This document shows positions 46,731 through 57,711 of a stretch of DNA of 64,000 bases, piece after piece. Under the pieces are notes generated by a model that worked only from the letters and a program-made list of their open reading frames with translations, was not told where the DNA came from and made no database searches. This stretch comes from Lunularia cruciata. Taxonomy: Eukaryota > Streptophyta > Marchantiopsida > Lunulariales > Lunulariaceae. Position 1 is the first letter of the stretch; every line of letters begins with the position of its first letter. Both the position numbers and the translations under genes were made by a program. The stretch spans positions 38,359,034 through 38,423,033 of the forward strand of contig OX419762.1 in the NCBI GenBank assembly GCA_948567375.1. The letters are read 5' to 3'.

Positions 46731-47671
46731 TGTATTTATCAATCTCACCATATATAAAAGAAGAAGTGGCATCTATCTACTCCAAATACATATCCTTTGC
46801 CGCCACTATATTGAGAACCACTCTAATTGTTGAGTGCTTAACTATCAGTGAAAAATTCTTCAAGTGTAATCAACCTCCTCCTTTTGTTGGAAGCCTTTCA
46901 CAACTAACCTTACCTTGTATTGTTTTCTACCACTACATTCCTCATTTACCTTGTAGACCTACTTTTTACGTAATACCTTCTTGCCTTATGTTAGTAAGTT
47001 GAGCTCCCAAGTTTTATTTTTATCCAAGTACCTCATCTCATCCTTCATGGCAAGCTCTCACTTCATTGAGTCTTCACTTTGCATGGATTCTTCATAACAT
47101 TTAGGTTTACCTCCATTTATCAATAGTAGGTAATGTAGAGAGAGAATATCTTGTTGATGGTCTTGTGATTCTTGTAGATCACTTCAACTATGGTGCACAT
47201 GGTTGAGGTCGTGATAGAGTAGTTTTTGAGCTTTTAGGGTTTCCTTGAACCCTTATGATAAAATCTTCTTTTTTTATCTCATGCAACTCAACTTGATTAT
47301 TTTCTTTACTTTGCTCATCTACATTATCAAAATCCAAAGTGTTTCTATCCTTGTAAAGAAGACACTCTTTGAATATCACATCTTTGCTTTTGATGATTTT
47401 CTTGCTCTCTACATCCCAAAACTATTACCCAAAGTCATTTGCACCATATCTAGTAAAGAAAAACTTCATAGACTTTGCATCTAACTTGTCCCTTTTCTTT
47501 GCATTGACATGCACATAAGAGACACACCTAAAGACTCAAGTGCAACAAACTCATTGGCTTTCCTATCTATTCGTCTTTGAGCAACTTGTGGTCTAAGGGA
47601 ACTAATGGACCTCTATTTATCAAGTATACTGCAATGTTGATTGCTTCAGCCCAAAACACCTTGGGTAGACC

Positions 47672-48360
47672 TGTGAGCCGGCCTATCTTTCACTCAAGAT
47701 GAACCTCTGATGGCTATTATGGTAGTGCACCATGGACTAAGAAGGCAAAGAATCCCAACTCCATCGTACTCCTTCAAGGCTAACACTTCAAGACTTAATT
47801 CATTGCTCACCATAGAACTCAATGAGAGAGAGATAGTTGCAAATGAAAGGATGATGAGTACCTCCTTACTCCTAATTTATATACTTGTGAAACAGTTATG
47901 AACCAAAGCTATTAATTATTGAAATAACTCAAGTTACTAGGCTAAAAGTAAAAAAAAGTCAAAAAGCTAAAGGAATATCTATACTCATGGGAATATTCTC
48001 CTAAGCATGTGGTCTTATCTTGACCCAACCACTAAGTCAAGATTCCTTGACATGGGCTATCCTTGGACTATAGAGAATCCAAAACAAAAAGGCTTGTGGG
48101 TCCAAGAGTTCTTAACTCTTTCCCCAAAGCCAAATATCTAGGGATAATACCAAGTCAACACACTAGAATCCAAAATAGTGGTGCTCATCTTTTCTACTTC
48201 CTTTAAAGTAAGGTCCACTCTATTTTAACTATGAATAACTTTAGCTAATTATGACTAATGTAGAACCATCCTTCATCTCTATATAAATAATATCTTTCAA
48301 GTACTTGTAATACCAAGCTAAATATCACCAGACCACACACATGCACAAATGAGTGTTATA
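47672..48360 (-). mobile_element. Solo LTR, family S2, inserted in copia, 4-bp target duplication
   Basis: 689 bp, reverse orientation to the full element at 48523; plus-strand start TGTGAGCCGG and end GAGTGTTATA, flanked by GACC (47668-47671 and 48361-48364). The copia integrase reading continues on both sides (…RIHVGL, then PKVFWAEAIN). Confidence 0.85.
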
Positions 48361-48522
48361 GACCAACATGGATCCTCATGCTATTAGCTCTTTCATTCAA
48401 AGTTTGATTCATGTGCTCATTCTACTATAGTGTGCTTGGTAAGGTCTTCTCCATTCTGACTCCATGTATTGCACAGGATTCCTGGAACTCACTATTTTCA
48501 TACTCACAACCATAGTCAGATC

Positions 48523-49214
48523 TGTAACACCCATTTGTGCATATGTGTGGTATTGTGATATTTAGCTTGGTATTACAAGTACTTAAGAGATATTATTTAT
48601 ATAGAGTTAAAGGATGGTTCTATAGTAGTCATGGTTAGCTAAAGTTAGTCATAGCTAAGATAGAGGGGACCTTACTTTAGAGGAAGTAGAAAAGATGAGC
48701 ACCACTATTTTGGAATTTAATGTGTTGACTTGGTATTATTCCTAGGTGTTTGGCTTTGAGGAAAGAGTTGAGAAATCTTGGGCCCGCAAGCCTTTTTGTT
48801 TTGGATTCTTCTTTAGTCCAAGGATAGCCCATGTGAAGGAATCCTTGACTTAGTGGTTGGGTCAAGATAAGACCACATGCTTAGGAGAATATGCCCATGT
48901 GAATGGATATTCCTTTCTACTTTTTGACTTTACTTGACTTTTAGTCTAGTAACTTGAGTTACTACGGTAATTAGTAACTTTGGTACATAATTATTTCACA
49001 AATATATAAACAAGAGGTGAGGAGGTACTCATCATCCTTTCATTTGCAACTATCTCTCTCTCATTGAGTTCTCTAGTGATCAATGTCTTGAGTCTTGGAG
49101 TGTTAGCCTTGGAGGAGTATGATGGAGTTGGGGTTCCTTGCCTTCTTAGTCCATGGTGCGCTACTATAATAGCCATCAGAGGTTCATCCTGAGTGAGAGA
49201 CAGGCCGGCTCACA
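48523..49214 (+). repeat. 5' LTR of the S2 Ty3/gypsy element
   Basis: Starts TGTAACACCC, ends GGCTCACA. Three solo copies of the same LTR occur in the window (976, 39385, 47672). Confidence 0.9.
49003..49010 (+). promoter_or_regulatory. Candidate TATA box in the 5' LTR
   Basis: TATATAAA, conserved in all S2 LTR copies (for example TATATAAACTAG at about 1458), about 200 bp before the LTR end, a usual place for the retrotransposon promoter. Confidence 0.5.
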
Positions 49215-49218
49215 TTTT

Positions 49219-49235
49219 TGGTTCCGTTACCAGGA
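49219..49235 (+). other. Primer-binding site, tRNA-Asp-like
   Basis: TGGTTCCGTTACCAGGA begins 4 bp after the LTR. It fits the plant site TGGCGCCGTTGCCGGGG with differences that are mostly C/T or G/A. Confidence 0.5.
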
Positions 49236-50778
49236 CCTCTCTAGAAGGCAAGATAATGTTATGCGTTCAATTCTACATTAGGTAGAAGGAGGCTATGAGA
49301 GCTCACTTGGAGAGAACATTAGGAGAGGAGAGGGCTGAACTTATGTTAGAGAACCAAGATCCATTTGTATACCCTGTAGTTCATTATGATGTCTTTGAGA
49401 TGATTTTGTACATCTTGTTTACATGAGAGGAATTGGAGAGATTGTGTGAGGTGGATTGCAGATTTTGGGGATTGAGGTGATTTTGGGCAAAATCTCAAGT
49501 TTGAGATCTGGACTTGAAATTTCTACACATGATAGCTTGGGTTATCTTTCAGTTAAAAAATTTGAAATTATTGTGAGAGCTACTATGTGCACTGGGCTAG
49601 AATTTTTGAAAGTTGATAGGGTAAAGTGCTCCCGCAACTGCATGCTCTCTGGAAAATTGTCCAGAGTCTGCCATTTCTTCAATTTTCAGTGAATTGTCCT
49701 GAAAATTTCCAAGAAAATTCAGTGCATTGTATCCTACCTGCTACCACAAAAATTAGAGAGAGATCATTCTTGTGCAAGGAGTTATGAGTTTTGAAGTGAG
49801 GGGGGTGGTTTTGAGACCAAATCTGAAATATGTGTGCTGAATAGAAAGGTGTCTAGGCCAAATGGCTCAATGAAAAGATCGGAAATTTTGCAGAGAGGGA
49901 GGCCCTAGAGTTGTGATCAAGTGTGAAGAATTTCAGAGGACTGTGATATACAGGTTGGGAGATTTGAGTGACATTGTGAGGAAGGGTCAATTCTGCAGAG
50001 TGGAGATCTCATGCATGAGGAGTTTGAGAACAACAAAAAGCATGTTTGAGTGTTTAGATTCATCTTGGGAACATGGAGGGTCATCAAGAGTGGAAATTGA
50101 GATTATGCAAGGTTCCCCAAGGGTTTGAGGTGATTTTAGGGGTTGATTTTAGGAAAAGAGAGTTTACAATAGAATTTGAAGAGAGTATTGAGAGGATCCA
50201 AAAACCTACACCACTTGGAGGAAAGAGTGAGTCTAAGTGCTTTCTATGTGGAGAGAGGGACATAAGGCAAGTTCATGTCCATTGAACTTTGAGAGCAAGA
50301 GATTGAGGGAAAGGAGAGGCTTACTTGACTTGGGTTTGCATGTTGGACCTTCTTCACCAAGATTGGGAGGGAGAAGATCTAAGACCAAGGAGTTGTGTGA
50401 GGTTTGTGGAGTTGAAAGACTTCCAAAAGGACATGAGTGTAGTGGAGTAAAAGCACTTTTGGAAACTTTGGTGAAAGATCTTGGAGAGAGTCTTAGTACA
50501 GCTACAGAAATACTACCACCTTCATTAGCTAGCTCTCAAGATTAGTGATGGAGATAATCTTTCAACTTATGGATAAACTATCCATGAGAGTTAGATTAAT
50601 ATGCACTCTAGGATTTGATGTTGCTATAGAAATCTTAGAGCAACCTGAACCTTTTGTGTTCCATAGAGTGGATTATTCTCAGATGGTGTTATTCATGTAT
50701 ATACTCTATTAGTAATAGAGTGAGAGAAAAGAAAAGAGAAAAAAAATTGAGAGAAAAGAAAGATAGTGAGGGGTTAAG
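49236..50778 (+). other. Long leader of the Ty3/gypsy element with zinc-knuckle-like coding trace
   Basis: 1.5 kb between primer site and gag. Around 50.2-50.5 kb it has a coding texture with Cys/His clusters (a CFLCGER segment and, further on, CEVCGVERLPKGHEC). This is additional to the gag knuckle downstream. It may be an extra ORF carried by this family; it is not intact here. Confidence 0.4.
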
Positions 50779-52200
50779 ATGGGGAAACTTCCGGTTTTCT
50801 TTGGCAAGGATGGAGAAGATGTGGAGGCCTTTATGAGAGACTTCAAGAGAGCTTGCATAGGAAACAATGAGAGGAGGAAGAATGAGTGGGCCTCATTATT
50901 ACCAAATTTCTTTGAGGATGCAGCACTTACATGGTATGAGTCAAAATACCAAAAGAGAGAGAGGAGAGATGGGGAAGAGGAGTCTTGGGAGACTTTGACT
51001 TCAGCACTTATTGAGAAATTTCTTCCTGATGAGAGTTATGAGAGATTGATGAGTGAGGTTACATTTCTCAAGCAAGGAGATGGAGAGAAAGTGAGAGTCT
51101 ATGTGGAAAGAGTGGAAAAGTTGGAGTCCAGATTTCGCATAGTGTTGAGGAAGGGTGGGGATGATGTGGAGACTACAATGATTGGCATAGGGGCCATGCT
51201 TACCAAGAATTTTGTGGGAGGGTTGAGACCACAAATTAGAAGCAAGGTGAGATATGAGAAATCTTCTTCCAAGGTTGAAGCTATCAAGATTGCAATTCGT
51301 ATGGAGGAGAGTTTGGAAGGGGATGAGAGTGATTTGGTGGTACAGGAGGTTGTGCATCCTCCTCAAGGCTACAAGTATGGTGTAACTTTTGATACTTTGG
51401 TGGCAAGGGTTGCACCACAAGTAGTGGTTTCTCCAGTTCTTGCACCTCCACCAAAAGATCCACTTCAAACCATCACAGAACAACTTGCGGATCTCAAGAT
51501 CAATGTGGTGCAACTATGGGAGAAGAGAGAGGTGGATCAGAATGTAGGGAGAGGGCCTAGGAGTTATGGAAACTATCCATATAGAGGAGGTCAACCAACC
51601 AACAATTTCAATGATAGAAATTGTTTTGGTTGTGGAGGAAGAGGCCATATCCAAAGGAATTGCCCAAATTCCACTTACCATGGAGGAAGGGGTTATGAGG
51701 GAGCCAATAGAGGGAAAGAGGGAGGTAGTGAAACCCAAGTGGCTCCTAATCCCAACAAAGGTAAGGGGATAGCATCCATAGATGTGGTTGAGAGCAAGTA
51801 TGAGAAGGGAGAGTGCTCAAACTCCAAGGGTCTTAATTTGGAGCTTTTGGCACAAGAGAAGAAGAGAGCTCGTTTTGCAGAGGATGTTCACTCTTCTCAA
51901 GGATTCACTCCAAGCAAGGATACTCCTATGTCTACTAGGAGCACTCGCACCTCAATACCATCAACAACAAAGACTCCAAGGAAGAAGTTGGGGATGGAGG
52001 ATTTCTTGATTTCAAAGCAACAATGGAACTACGATGTGTTGGAGGATGTTGGTAGTCACAAGGCTAACATCACATTGGGCCAATTGATTGCTTTGAACCC
52101 TACCTTGAGAAAGGAGCTTAGAGGTGTTTTGAGTTCTACAAGGAGCAAGAGGAAGAAGAAGGCAAAAGTTCCAGTATCAATGGGGGTGGTGGATGCCAAG
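50779..52200 (+). mobile_element. gag region of the Ty3/gypsy element
   Basis: Begins MGKLPVFFGKDGEDVEAFM; the retrotransposon-gag core is WASLLPNFFEDAALTWYES and LIEKFLPDESY, and the nucleocapsid knuckle is CFGCGGRGHIQRNC (CCHC, about 51.62-51.66 kb). Confidence 0.85.
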
Positions 52201-54500
52201 CCAGCACCATGGGAGGCTTGTGAATATGCCTCCAAGATTGATGTGAGAGTGAATGGTCACAACATCAAGGATGCATTGGTTGATGGAGGATCAACAGTAA
52301 ATGCCATGTCAGAAAGGTTGATGAAGAAGTTGGGTATGATACCCTCAAGACCTTCAACATTTGTGGTGAGCATGGCAAACAAGCAACAAGGTCGACCAGT
52401 AGGGGTGATGGATAAAGTGGTAGTTTTAGTTATGGGAGTTCAAAATCTCATGACTTTCCAAGTCTTGAAGGATTCAAGCTATGACTTACTTCTTTGGAGG
52501 CCATGGTTGAGAGCAACACGCACAACTGATCGATGGCACAAAGGGTACTTGAGGATTGGGCCATCAAACCATAGAGTCACAGTTCTTGTGACTAACACCA
52601 CCAACACTTCACATTCAGATACACCATCTTCTGATTATTGGGAATCAGATTTTGAAGAAGGAGCTTCAGGTGTGGACACAAGCATGGAGGAAGAGACTTC
52701 CACGGAGGAGGATGAATCTAAATCTGATTCAGATGTGTATCCCTTGTGTGCTATGGATTTTGCACCTAAGCCAGAGGTTTTGAAGGACCCAGACAAATCA
52801 CCATTGACACTTGAGGAGGTAGAGAGAAGGTTAGCTACCCTCAAGTATGGCCCAAATGTTACCAAGGAGGAGAAGGTGAGATTTGAAGAGATTTTCCGCA
52901 AGTTCATCCATGTGTTTGCTTTTAGTTACAAGGATTTGAAGGAAGTCACCTTGAAGGAGCACAAGATAGAGGTGGAGTCACATGCAAGACCAATCCGCCA
53001 AAAGCAACGTCGCAGTAGCCCTCCAATATCTTTGGTTGTGAAGGAGGAGATTGATAAGCTCAAGGAGACTGGATTTATCTTTGAGGTAGAGAATTCAGAA
53101 TGGGTGTCTCCAATTGTCATTGTGAAGAAAAAGGATGGCAAGCTTCGGGTATGTGTGGATTATAAGAAGCTCAATGCTGTTACCAAGAAGGATTACTACC
53201 CATTGCCATTCATTGATGAGATCTTGGAGGAGGTTGCAGGTCATGAGAGGTACAGTTTTGGAGATGGTTATAGTGGATATAACCACATCAAGATTGCACT
53301 AGATCATCAACAACTCACCACATTCACCAAACCTTGGGGAACTTACGCTTTCAAGGTCATGCCTTTTGGGCTTTGCAATGCTCCAGCCACATTCCAACGG
53401 TTCATGAACAAGGTATTTGAACCTTTCATTGGGAAATTTGTGAGAGACTTCATTGATGAATTTTGTGTCTATGGGAGCAAGGAGGAGCACTTTGAGCACC
53501 TAATCAAAGTCTTGCAAAGCTTGGATGAGGCAAATGCATCACTCAACACAGAGAAGTGCATTTTTGGATGTGAAGAAGGTCTACTTTTGGGGCACATCAT
53601 CTCCAAGGATGGAATAGCAGTTGATCCTGAGAAGATGAGGAAAATCTCAGACCTTCCATTCCCTTCAAGCTTGACAAAGTTACGCCAATTCTTGGGGATG
53701 GTTGGGTACTATAGGAGGTTCATCTTCTCATTTTCCAACAAGGCTTATGCATTGACCATCTACATGAAGAAGGGTGTAGATTACATGGTGATTTTGGAAG
53801 ACAAGGAGACTCTCAAAGCTTTTGAGGAGCTCAAGCAATCCCTTGTTGTAGCTCCAATTCTTGCTAAACCTGATTGGAGTAAGCCTTTCATCCTCTACAC
53901 TGATGCTTCTAATGTAGCTATGGGATGCACTCTTAGTCAATTAGACCAAGATGTGCATGATCATCCAATAGCTTATGCTAGTAGGCAGATGGTTTCAGTA
54001 GAGAAGAACTACTCCATCACGGAGAGAGAAGAGTTGGCAGTGATCTTTGGTCTCAAGAAGTTTAGACACTACTTGATTGGAGGGAAAGCCACCATTTTCA
54101 CGGATCACAAGGCTTTGAAGTACATCTTCAACAAGCCTAATGTTGAAGGGAGACTAGCAAGGTGGATGATACTCTTGTCTGAGTATTAATACACCATTGA
54201 GGATGGGTCAGGAAAGAAATATGCAAATGTTGATTTGTTATCTAGAGCCTATGATCATGATGGAGATGAGCCAGTGGATGATTCCTTCCCGGATGAGGAA
54301 CTCATGACAATCTCAATCACTCAAGAGGTTCCAATAGACTACAAGGAGATTGTGGATTTTGTGACAAGAGGTAACTATCCAAAAGGGATGCATGCTAGGG
54401 AGAGGAAGGCCCTTGCAGCAAGATCTAGACCTTACAAAATGGTGGAGGTTATTCTTTTTCACCAAGGAGCAGATGGTCTACTTTGAAGAGCAGTGGGTAA
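52201..54500 (+). mobile_element. protease, reverse transcriptase and RNase H region of the Ty3/gypsy element
   Basis: Protease-like core around ALVDGGSTVNAMS (about 52.27 kb). RT signatures CVDYKKLNAVTKKDYYPLP, YSGYNHIKIA, FGLCNAPATFQRFMN and FLGMVGYYRRFI (about 53.0-53.75 kb). RNase H signatures ILYTDASNVAMGC, SITEREELAVIFGLKKFRH and IFTDHKALKYIF (about 53.89-54.13 kb). Confidence 0.85.
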
Positions 54501-55620
54501 GGAGAGTCTATCCTACTCATAAAGGAGTTTCATGAAGGTTTAGTATGTGGAGGACACTTTGCAGGAAAGGTGACTACTTTCAAGATTCTGGATGCAGGTT
54601 ACCATTGGAGATGGATTTTCAAGGATTGTCTTGATTATTGCAAAACTTGTCATGTTTATCAAGCTTTTGCTAGAAAGTCTACATCCACTCCACCACTTAG
54701 ATCAATTCCATTGCTAGGACCTTTTGAGAAGTGGGGAATTGATTTTGTAGGTCCTCTCAATAGAACCCCAAGGAACAATTGGTACATTGTGGTAGTTACT
54801 GATTACCTTACCAAGTGGGTTGAGGCTAGACCATTGAGGGACAAGAATGAAGATGAAGTGGGTAGATTTCTTCATGAACGCATTATCACTAGGTTTGGAT
54901 ACCCTTTGGAGTTGGTTTCTGATAGAGGAGGAGAGTTTACAGGAAGCATTACTACAGCCATGCTACGATATTTCTCTATCACACATAGAGTAACTACATC
55001 TTATAAGCCAAATTCCAATGGCTTGGCAGAGAGAACCAATCAGACCTTGTGCATGATGTTGGCCAAAGATGCAAAAATGGAGGGGGCTAAACATCATTGG
55101 GACAAGAGGATTCATGCAATTTTGTGGGAGTATAGGACAACCATGAAGACTTCCACCAGATATTCTCCATTTCAATTGGTGTATGGTATTGAGTCTACCT
55201 TACCTATTCACTTTGATCTTCCTACCTTCTAAAGCATTCATAGGAGATTGAAGAAAGCACAAGGAGGTGATGCAGAGAAGTCAAGGAAGGATCAACTCAT
55301 GGAGTTGGAAGAGGCAAGAGCAATTGCTATGGTTCGAGTGGAGCAAGCCCAAAGGAAACAAAAGGAGAGCTATGACAAGAGGCAAGGCAAGAAAAAGGTG
55401 GAGAATTTCAAAGAAGGTGATTGGGTAATGTTGTTTGATTCCATTTGATTCAAGAGAGTGCAAAAGAAGTCTTTGCCTAAGTACTTTGGACCTTTCATAG
55501 TGGAGAAGGTGTGGGGCAATTACACCTATGATCTCAAGGAGTTGGGAGGAAGACACTTTGATAGGATTAACCATGATAAGTTGAAGATGTACCATAGAAG
55601 GTAGAGAGACCTTCACTTTG
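54501..55620 (+). mobile_element. integrase region of the Ty3/gypsy element
   Basis: Zinc-binding end CKTCHVYQAF, catalytic core WGIDFVGPL, VVTDYLTKWVEA, ITRFGYPLELVSDRGGEF and NSNGLAERTNQTL, then a basic tail typical of Ty3/gypsy integrase (QRKQKESYDKRQGKKKV). Confidence 0.85.
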
Positions 55621-55640
55621 AGGACAAAGTGAAAACTTAG

Positions 55641-55652
55641 TCTGGGGATAAG
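55641..55652 (+). other. Polypurine tract before the 3' LTR
   Basis: TCTGGGGATAAG abuts the 3' LTR start TGTAACACCC. Confidence 0.5.
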
Positions 55653-56344
55653 TGTAACACCCATTTGTGCATGTGTGTGGTATTGTGATATTTAGCTTGG
55701 TATTACAAGTACTTAAGAGATATTATTTATATAGAGTTAAAGGATGGTTTTATATTAGTCATGGTTAGCTAAAGTTAGTCATAGCTAAGATAGAGGGGAC
55801 CTTACTTTAGAGGAAGTAGAAAAGATGAGCACCACTATTTTGGAATTTAATGTGTTGACTTGGTATTATTCCTAGGTGTTTGGCTTTGAGGAAAGAGTTG
55901 AGAACTCTTGGGCCCGCAAGCCTTTTTGTTTTGGATTCTTCTTTAGTCCAAGGATAGCCCATGTGAAGGAATCCTTGACTTAGTGGTTGGGTCAAGATAA
56001 GACCACATGCTTAGGAGAATATGCCCATGTGAATGGATATTCCTTTCTACTTTTTGACTTTACTTGACTTTTAGTCTAGTAACTTGAGTTACTACAGTAA
56101 TTAGTAACTTTGGTACGTAACTATTTCACAAGTATATAAACAAGGGGTGAGGAGGTACTCATCATCCTTTCATTTGCAACTATCTCTCTCTCATTGAGTT
56201 CTCTAGTGATCAATGTCTTGAGTCTTGGAGTGTTAGCCTTGGAGGAGTATGATGGAGTTGGGGTTCCTTGCCTTCTTAGTCCATGATGCACTACTATAAT
56301 AGCCATCAGAGGTTCATCCTGAGTGAGAGACAGGCCGGCTCACA
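55653..56344 (+). repeat. 3' LTR of the S2 Ty3/gypsy element
   Basis: 692 bp, nearly identical to 48523-49214; followed by GATC, the target duplication. Confidence 0.9.
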
Positions 56345-57470
56345 GATCGTTGTTGCTTTAGCTTTGCACCAGACTCATTTTTGACTAGGCTTTTCCACTT
56401 CTTGAAAGTGGCAAATGCCTTTGATTTTTGCTTCAAGAAATACACCAAAATCCTCCTAGTTAAATAATCTATAAAGGTGATAGAATATTGTGAACTTCCA
56501 AGAGATACCACTGGAGAAGGATCCCACACATTTGTGTGTACAAGCTCTAGCTTCCCTATCTTAGGTGCTCATCCATTCTTCAAGAAGCTAACATTTTTAT
56601 GCTTCCCAAATATGCAATCTTCACAAGAACCTACATCAAAGGTTTTCATATCTGGTAGCTTATCCTTCTTCATCATGCCTTTTTCACGTATATGCTTGAA
56701 CCTACAATGCTAGAGATTACCATTTGATACTATGTTTGCAAGTGCCAATATGTCCTTAGTGTTGTCGGTCATGTAAAAATCACTCAGCTTGTTTCCTTGT
56801 ACAACCACCATAACTCCCTTGCTGATTTCCCATGAACCACCTACAAAGGTTGTGACATACCCTTCACTATCAAATTGCCCAACTGAAATTAGATTCCTCT
56901 TTAAGCTTGGAACAAGCCTAACATTCTTCAAATTCCACACATATTGATTTGGCATTTTAATACAAATGTCACCTCTCTCTTCAATATCCAAAGGCTCATC
57001 ATCTACCAGGTACACTTTTCACAAAGGGAGTCGACATACACTCCCTTTGTGAGGTAGAGTGAAAAGAAGCTCTTGAATCAAGAATATATTACTCCATAAG
57101 ACTATATACACTAAGGATCAAAACATCGTTGACTTCTCTCCAGCTACATTCATTGAATCCTGATTTTGCCCCTTGCTTGGATTTTTCTTTGTGAGTCAAA
57201 AATTCTTTTTGTGTACCCTTTCTTACCACAATGCTACATCCGTCACCTTTTGATATGGACTTGCTTCTCCTCTTGGACTTGGATCTACTTTGATTGTCAT
57301 TCTGTTGCATAGTTCTTCCTTTGTCTTCAAGAGTATTCATAGACAATCTAGAGTTTATGCTTGACTCTCTCCTTCTAGTATCTTCATTGAGTATCAGATT
57401 TTGGATTGCCCCAAACCTCAATTTGTTTGACCCAAAAGACTGCTTATTGTTGTAATAGTTGCACTCCAAC
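56345..57470 (-). mobile_element. Copia gag, protease-side and integrase start region
   Basis: Minus reading: LILNEDTRRRESSINS and SRSKSKRRSKS (gag end), then LKNVRLVPSLKRNLISVGQ and EISKGVMVVVQGNKL (protease to integrase link), then WDPSPVVSLGSSQYSITFIDY and VYFLKQKSKAFATFKKW (integrase core). Fossil; continues beyond the gypsy insertion at 48522. Confidence 0.8.
57020..57051. repeat. Hairpin, 12-bp perfect arms, inside the copia fossil
   Basis: CACAAAGGGAGT and ACTCCCTTTGTG separated by 8 nt; an outer CTTTTC / GAAAAG pair lies nearby. It looks like a small inverted duplication arisen after the element died. Confidence 0.7.
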
Positions 57471-57527
57471 TTTCAAGTAAAGAGGATATGAGAATTAAAG
57501 CATGCAAGGCTCATTCTACAAGTTGCA

Positions 57528-57706
57528 AGGTTACCTTCTATAGTTGCACAATGAAGAATGAAAAACACACTCACAATGTTACTTTGATATCCTGGATTGT
57601 AAAACACTTGTCTCAACCCTAGACTATATCTTGTGGATGATATGAGCTGTAGATCTTAGCATCACAGATGGGACAAATTGGCCAGATTAGGCTTCACATC
57701 CTAACA
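57528..57706 (-). repeat. Partial 5' LTR of the copia element
   Basis: About 180 bp matching 45262-45443 (GGTTACCTTCTATAGTTGCAC through CACATCCTAACA), followed by GCAAA. Confidence 0.65.
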
Positions 57707-57711
57707 GCAAA

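Larger units (their letters stand above)
48523..56344 (+). mobile_element. Ty3/gypsy element, family S2, 7.8 kb, young but broken
   Basis: Plus strand, LTRs 48523-49214 and 55653-56344 (692 bp each), target duplication GATC (48519-48522 and 56345-56348), inserted in the copia integrase. Internal order: tRNA-Asp-like primer site, a 1.5-kb leader, gag, protease, RT, RNase H, integrase, polypurine run. Counted by eye the LTRs differ at about 11 of 692 positions (about 1.6%), so the insertion is recent relative to everything around it: under one to several million years, depending on the rate. The coding region is nearly whole with a few breaks. Integrase after RNase H marks Ty3/gypsy; no chromodomain seen. 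Confidence 0.9.
44815..57711 (-). mobile_element. Ty1/copia element (fossil) split by a solo LTR and a Ty3/gypsy element
   Basis: A minus-strand copia element. Direct repeats GCAAA at 44815-44819 and 57707-57711 suggest its target duplication. The 3' LTR is 44820-45443; a partial 5' LTR is about 57528-57706. Right to left: gag-like stretch (57.1-57.47 kb), protease-side region (56.7-57.0 kb, VPSLKRNLISVGQFDSEGY), integrase (about 56.35-56.55 kb, continuing at 48.36-48.52 and 47.6-47.67 kb), then RT and RNase H (45.95-46.73 kb). Removing the two nested insertions leaves about 4.4 kb, near a normal copia length. Heavily decayed, more than ten breaks. The nested elements are younger. Confidence 0.8.

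Noticed and set aside
48991-49176. 61-codon ORF antisense in the S2 LTR, also open in the other LTR copies
   Set aside because: Its conservation is explained by LTR copying, and it contains the LTR promoter region in antisense. No independent evidence for translation.
51001-51513. 170-codon minus-strand ORF
   Set aside because: Antisense shadow of the Ty3/gypsy gag region.
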